DNA from: Melieria omissa
Taxonomy: Eukaryota; Arthropoda; Insecta; Diptera; Ulidiidae
Reading direction: 5' to 3'
DNA: 64,000 bases
Assembly: GCA_963971225.1 (NCBI GenBank)
Contig: OZ020268.1
Span: 55,179,900 to 55,243,899 of the forward strand
Shown: positions 59,838 through 64,000 of the stretch, piece by piece
Position numbering within the stretch: position 1 is the first letter of the stretch
Layout: every line of letters begins with the position of its first letter
The notes under the pieces: generated by a model
Seen by the model: only the letters and a program-made list of their open reading frames with translations
What the model was told of the DNA's origin: nothing
Database searches by the model: none
Program-made: the position numbers and the translations under genes

Positions 59838-60830
59838 GACACGGGTAAAAATAATTAAAAAAAAATTTTATAAACGGAGTTCATAAACCATTATTTTGAA
59901 CTTTTTATGAAAAATGCATCAGTTTGTTGATTTTTTCATAAAATTTATGAAACAGTTCATACATGTTTATGAACGCGTTCATAAAATTTCATAAAAGCCG
60001 AATCTCACATTTTTGGCTCGGGTACGAGCCGAGTGGGCAGGCTACCTTTATTTTGAAATTTTTATGAAACATTCATACATTTTTTGATTTTTTTCATAAA
60101 CTTTATGAATCAGGTTTTGAACACATTCATAAAGTTTCTGAAATTCGTTCCTAAACCATTCGTTTGGCCATGCCGAATCCGAACGGCAATTGGCAGTTTT
60201 TTCTTTCACACTTCGAGATTTGTCATTGCTAAGAGCGCACGTGCGATTCTTGTAATTCTCATCTGCTTTATGTGGTTAGCGATATAAGTAGATGAGCGTT
60301 TTTACCAGCCTAAGCTAGGAATCAAACCTAGGGACCGAGACAGGTAAGCGAGACAGTTAAATTAAGTCAATTAAATAAATTGTTTATATTAATTTATTTA
60401 TTTTTTTATTATTTCATTGCTATTAATTGTCAATTTCTTTTTAGCAGTCAAAGATGCGGGTGGCGGCCATATGCTGTTTATTATAAAACGATAATGTTTT
60501 CAATTTTTAGGGATTTCGAATTTTAAGAATTTTTCTTATGAAAAAATCAAACATTCATAAACGTTTGGGTTTATGAACAAGGCGTTCATAGAATTTATGA
60601 ACGTATTCATGAGCGTTCGGCAAACCCGAAGGCTTATGAATGCGTTCATAAGCTTTTTGAATACATTCATAATTTTTATGAACACATTCATGAGCGTTCG
60701 GAAAACCCGAAGATTTATGAATGCATTCATAAACCTTTTATGAACGCGTTCACTGGTTCAAAAATTATGAATATATGCATACAGTTTATGCACAAATTCA
60801 CAAATTTTTTCAACGTTTTACGTTCCGTGT
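59838..60830. mobile_element. fold-back-like element rich in TTCATAAA/TTTATGAA inverted motifs
   Basis: Two clusters (59,870-60,150 and 60,530-60,790) are built of palindromic units such as TTTATGAACGCGTTCATAAA. A GGCTCGGGTACGAGCC hairpin lies at 60015-60030. A duplicated GAGCGTTCGG-AAACCCGAAG block occurs at about 60,612 and 60,688. The outer ends ACACGGGTAAAA and the reverse of ACACGGAACGTAAAA may be TIRs. No target duplication or coding region is visible, so the mobile nature is inferred. Confidence 0.55.
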
Positions 60831-62059
60831 AAATGCTTTTTGATTAACTCAAAATATACATTTACAATTTCACTATAAATTGGGCCATAATTACCTTTAA
60901 AACATTGTTAAAATAACAATCTTTCACGCGACAACACAACACAACAATCCAACCCAACACATCATAATTGAATTTGTATTATTTTATGTCATATGTGTTT
61001 ATTTGCAAATAATTGTGCTAGTAATTGAATTAAATAAATTCCGTGAAAGTTTTAATTATATTTAAAATGAACTCAATTGCACACAGGTTCAATTGCGCAA
61101 TGTTAATCGCTAATAATTCTGCTGACTGGGCAATGTTTGTGCAGTCGCGATTCGCGCCGAATTCGCTGAAATATTGTATTTATACACACAGCGCATTGCA
61201 GTGGTCGGCCGGTGGTTTTTAATAGCTTTTGTGCGAAATTATAATCTCCGCGCGAAAATTCGCATGCCGCCACAGCATTCGGCAGTGGTCGGCGCTGCAG
61301 TGCGTAATTAAATGTAATTCATTTTCTATACATTTCCTGCACTGCACACACCTAATTAAATGCTTGTTGGAATTTATTTAGCTATTTTGTTTAGTGTATC
61401 GAATAAAGGCTTTGCAATACCGCGAACGAGAGATAGAAAGAGAAAAATTTGTGGAAAAATTTTCTTTGACAAGGCTGACCGATCTGACCATATTTCGGTT
61501 GTGCTCATTTAAGGCAAAAAATCATTAACAGAAAATTGCACAAAAGTGCACGTTGAGTATGTACAACAAATGTCAATAGAGGGCCTTTTCAATAGCAATA
61601 ATAAAGAAAAAATACAGCGTACAAATGGCTGAAAAAGACTTTAACCTATAAACCAAAGTTTTTAATCTTTTAAGTCAAAAGCAAAGTGAATGGGCATGAA
61701 ATGTTGAGTATTATGGTTTTTATAGGTTAAGTCAGATTGGAAACTTTCGTACAAACTGCACTTTTACCCAGAGAACAAAAGGACCAATTATGAATGATTA
61801 TTGACCCAATTTAATCTTTTGGTGAAACGAATTAGATTCGAAAATTCAACATCTACTGCATTTGCTGGGTTCAGAAGAAATCTTGATCTCACGATGCGAA
61901 GTGGTCGCTCCTGGAAGGCAGCGCAATGGCATGAGAAATCGTTTGTCGTCTCTACTTCCGATTTTTATTTTAACAGCTATTACAATCATAACTGGACAAT
62001 AATCGCCATTTTATAAGCAAAGATCCTATGGAACAGTGACCGATGATGAGTTGATATAG
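60831..62059. other. non-coding stretch
   Basis: No domain, TIR or repeat was recognised. Confidence 0.5.
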
Positions 62060-62630
62060 ATTTTCAGAGACTCAGAGACAGTGCAAAATGGTTCTTCTTC
62101 ATAGATAGAGAAGACCATAATACAGATTAAGATGTGGGAAAAAAGACATGTGGATAGAGAGCATGTGATACAAATGAGCTGATAGATAGTATAGCTAAGA
62201 ACAGATTGGAATAGTACTTTTGTACAGTACATAATAGTTCGAGGTGACAGGGTATCTCTAACGTGAGTAAGAGGACATGATGGTACGTGCAAAATCACCT
62301 GAAAGGTATTCTAGATTAGAAGAAAGCGAAATAGTACTTTTGTGGATATGAAAACCTAGTTTCTTTTCATAGACAAAGCAAACATAATACAGGGAAAGAA
62401 GGTAACTCTGATCCGCTCTGGGACAGAGAACATGTTGGGACGGAATTAAAGTAACTAGCAGATAGACCAGATGAAAAGGAATCGAAGCAATACTTTTATG
62501 GACAGGACAAACCGGATTCTCTTGATAGTCAGAGTAGGTCATAATACAGGGCATCAAAATATCTCTAATACGGGTAAGAGAACATATTGGTACGAGCGGT
62601 TAGAAGGGGTCGGAACTGTACTTTTTTGAA
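62060..62630. repeat. degenerate tandem repeat, about 150-180-bp unit, four copies
   Basis: Recurring blocks include AATAGTACTTTTGT, CATAATACAG and TATCTCTAA-G-GTAAGAG, plus GGACATGATGGTACG-like variants. Minus-strand frames here repeat the same peptide themes and are not genes. Confidence 0.75.
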
Positions 62631-62989
62631 TCCGAGTAATAAATTGGCCTTTGCAATACAAGAATTGAGTGTCTGGTTAGCAGTTTCGTAAGCTCAATGC
62701 ACCGTAATAGGTGGATTTGGACACACTATGGACAATTGGGGAAATATTTCAAAGGTTCCACTGGGTAGCAATGCCAATAGAGTTTTCTTCTACATAGATG
62801 GGGAAAAGAGCAGACTGAGCCGACAGCGAGAGAAGACACCTGGCAGACTTGATGATGCAGGCTGTGCTTCATGCATCATTAGACAATCGTCCATATTCTA
62901 ACTATGAGGCAATGAACCAACCTAAAACTGATTATTTAATGCTAAAACTTGGAATTTTAGAATTTATTATTTTATTTCTACAATTTAAA

Positions 62990-63330
62990 TTTTAGTACGC
63001 CATTTGCTCATTAACGCAGTAAATATATAAAAAATAGTCGTGTCTGACATGTTTAATGTCGAGCTGAATTCTTGTAATCGATTGAGCACTGGTCTCATAG
63101 AATCAGAATCTTATTTTTAGTGCACTGAATATATGAAAAGTAGTTGCTGATATATCTAATGTCAAACTAAATTGCTGAATATCCATAAAACACTGATATT
63201 AATGAATCTAAATCTTTTTTTATTGCATCGATTACTTATTATCCCAGTGAATAGCATAAAAAAGCAGTTGCAGAACTGTCTTATGGCGAGCTGAATTGCT
63301 GAATATCCATCAAACCCTGATCTCACCGAT
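62990..63330. repeat. degenerate tandem repeat, about 115-bp unit, three copies
   Basis: Blocks of the type CAGTGAATA-ATAAAAA-AGTTGC, AATGTCGAGCTGAATT and ATCCATCAAACCCTGATCTC recur three times with divergence. Confidence 0.75.
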
Positions 63331-64000
63331 TTCAAAATACACCCTTTGGAGTTAAACAAAAATTGTTGATTAACTAAATACACCAACAATGTGTGTGTAC
63401 CTATGCTGTAGGTCAACAATCGACAAAAAAGCATTTCGCAGACCCGAACAGTACGCAAATTCGCAGATAATAAAATTAAGTGCTTGCCTTCAATTGCATT
63501 TCCGCTGACTATGGCACACACAATTCAATTAGCCGGCGCACAGCTTCAGCCACCAGGCAACACAAACACCAATACACACAAACACACACACACAAACACG
63601 CTCTCATTTGGCCACAATGTGCGGCCTGCTATAGATTTTCGCCCACCTTAGATGGCAAGGAAACGGCACAACTACAACGTTCCGCAAATAACAACAAATC
63701 TTTGAGTAATGAAGTGGTGAGTGGTGTGTAGAGCGAGCGGCAGCCATCAATGACTACCAGTTACGAACAGTTGCATCAGTTAATTAGAACAAGAGCAAAG
63801 CCCGACAAATCAGTGTGGCGCTGTTTGGGCTCATTGCAATAAAAGTGCCTATAAATATGCAACAATAAAATAGATTTTATGTAGATGCCAACAAGCAGCT
63901 GGAAGTGGAAATACGCACATTCGAATGTATCTATATAGGCAAACACATACACACATATCTTGCCATGTACATATGTATTTGTATACGATGTTTTATGGAA
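63331..64000. other. non-coding window end
   Basis: A CA-rich run lies at 63,550-63,600. The frame 63480-63731 has no domain. No gene is supported up to the window edge. Confidence 0.5.

Noticed and set aside
60290..60360. Possible tRNA gene on the minus strand (B-box-like GGTTTGATTCC)
   Set aside because: No convincing A box, acceptor stem or cloverleaf. At most it is a decayed tRNA-like relic.

Overview
The window looks like euchromatic DNA from a higher fly (brachyceran Diptera). A tephritid fruit fly is my best guess, but the sequence alone does not prove it. The clues are AT-rich intergenic DNA with CAA/CAG runs, short canonical GT-AG introns beside very long ones, fly-type gene families, and dipteran transposons (mariner, an I-type LINE, many MITEs). 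Only about 5 kb of the 64 kb is convincingly coding. No bacterial-type system, CRISPR array, rRNA gene or intact tRNA gene is visible.

Layout. 0.5-3.3 kb: two internally deleted mariner elements. 3.3-15 kb: non-coding DNA with a 1-kb degenerate minisatellite (6.9-7.9 kb) and a long inverted repeat (12.8-13.1 kb). 15.2-36.2 kb: a long plus-strand gene. Its certain part is six exons (30,423-35,479) encoding a proline/serine/glutamine-rich adaptor with a C-terminal SH2 domain of the SHB/SHD/SHE/SHF family. Two upstream exons, one at 19,672-19,806 and one with a PHD-type zinc finger at 15,236-15,433, are phase-compatible and may be its 5' end. The introns carry tandem repeats and several transposons (TTAA MITEs, a hAT-like element with a nested CACT-ended element, a LINE fragment, a Tc1 relic). 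36.9-44.6 kb: a small CACTG-ended MITE, an ATAAA array, and a broken I-type LINE that is interrupted by other insertions. 45.2-47.9 kb: the Ran GTPase gene. 48.4-49.0 kb: on the minus strand, a three-exon gene for a secreted eight-cysteine SVWC-like protein with its own TATA box. 50.5-53.6 kb: three MITEs. 56.4-56.8 kb: the first coding exon of a secreted somatomedin-B protein of the SBSPON type, continuing beyond recognisable sequence. 57.6-63.3 kb: a pogo-like MITE, a 61-copy AGTAAA hexamer array, a fold-back-like cluster and several tandem repeats.

The genes do not form a pathway: they are a signalling adaptor, a nuclear-transport GTPase, a small secreted defence/stress-type peptide and an extracellular-matrix-type protein. 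The most notable points are the possible PHD + SH2 gene structure, the SVWC gene split into small exons, at least four TTAA-flanked MITEs, and nested transposons with readable target-site duplications. All coordinates and splice sites were read by eye and have no transcript support.
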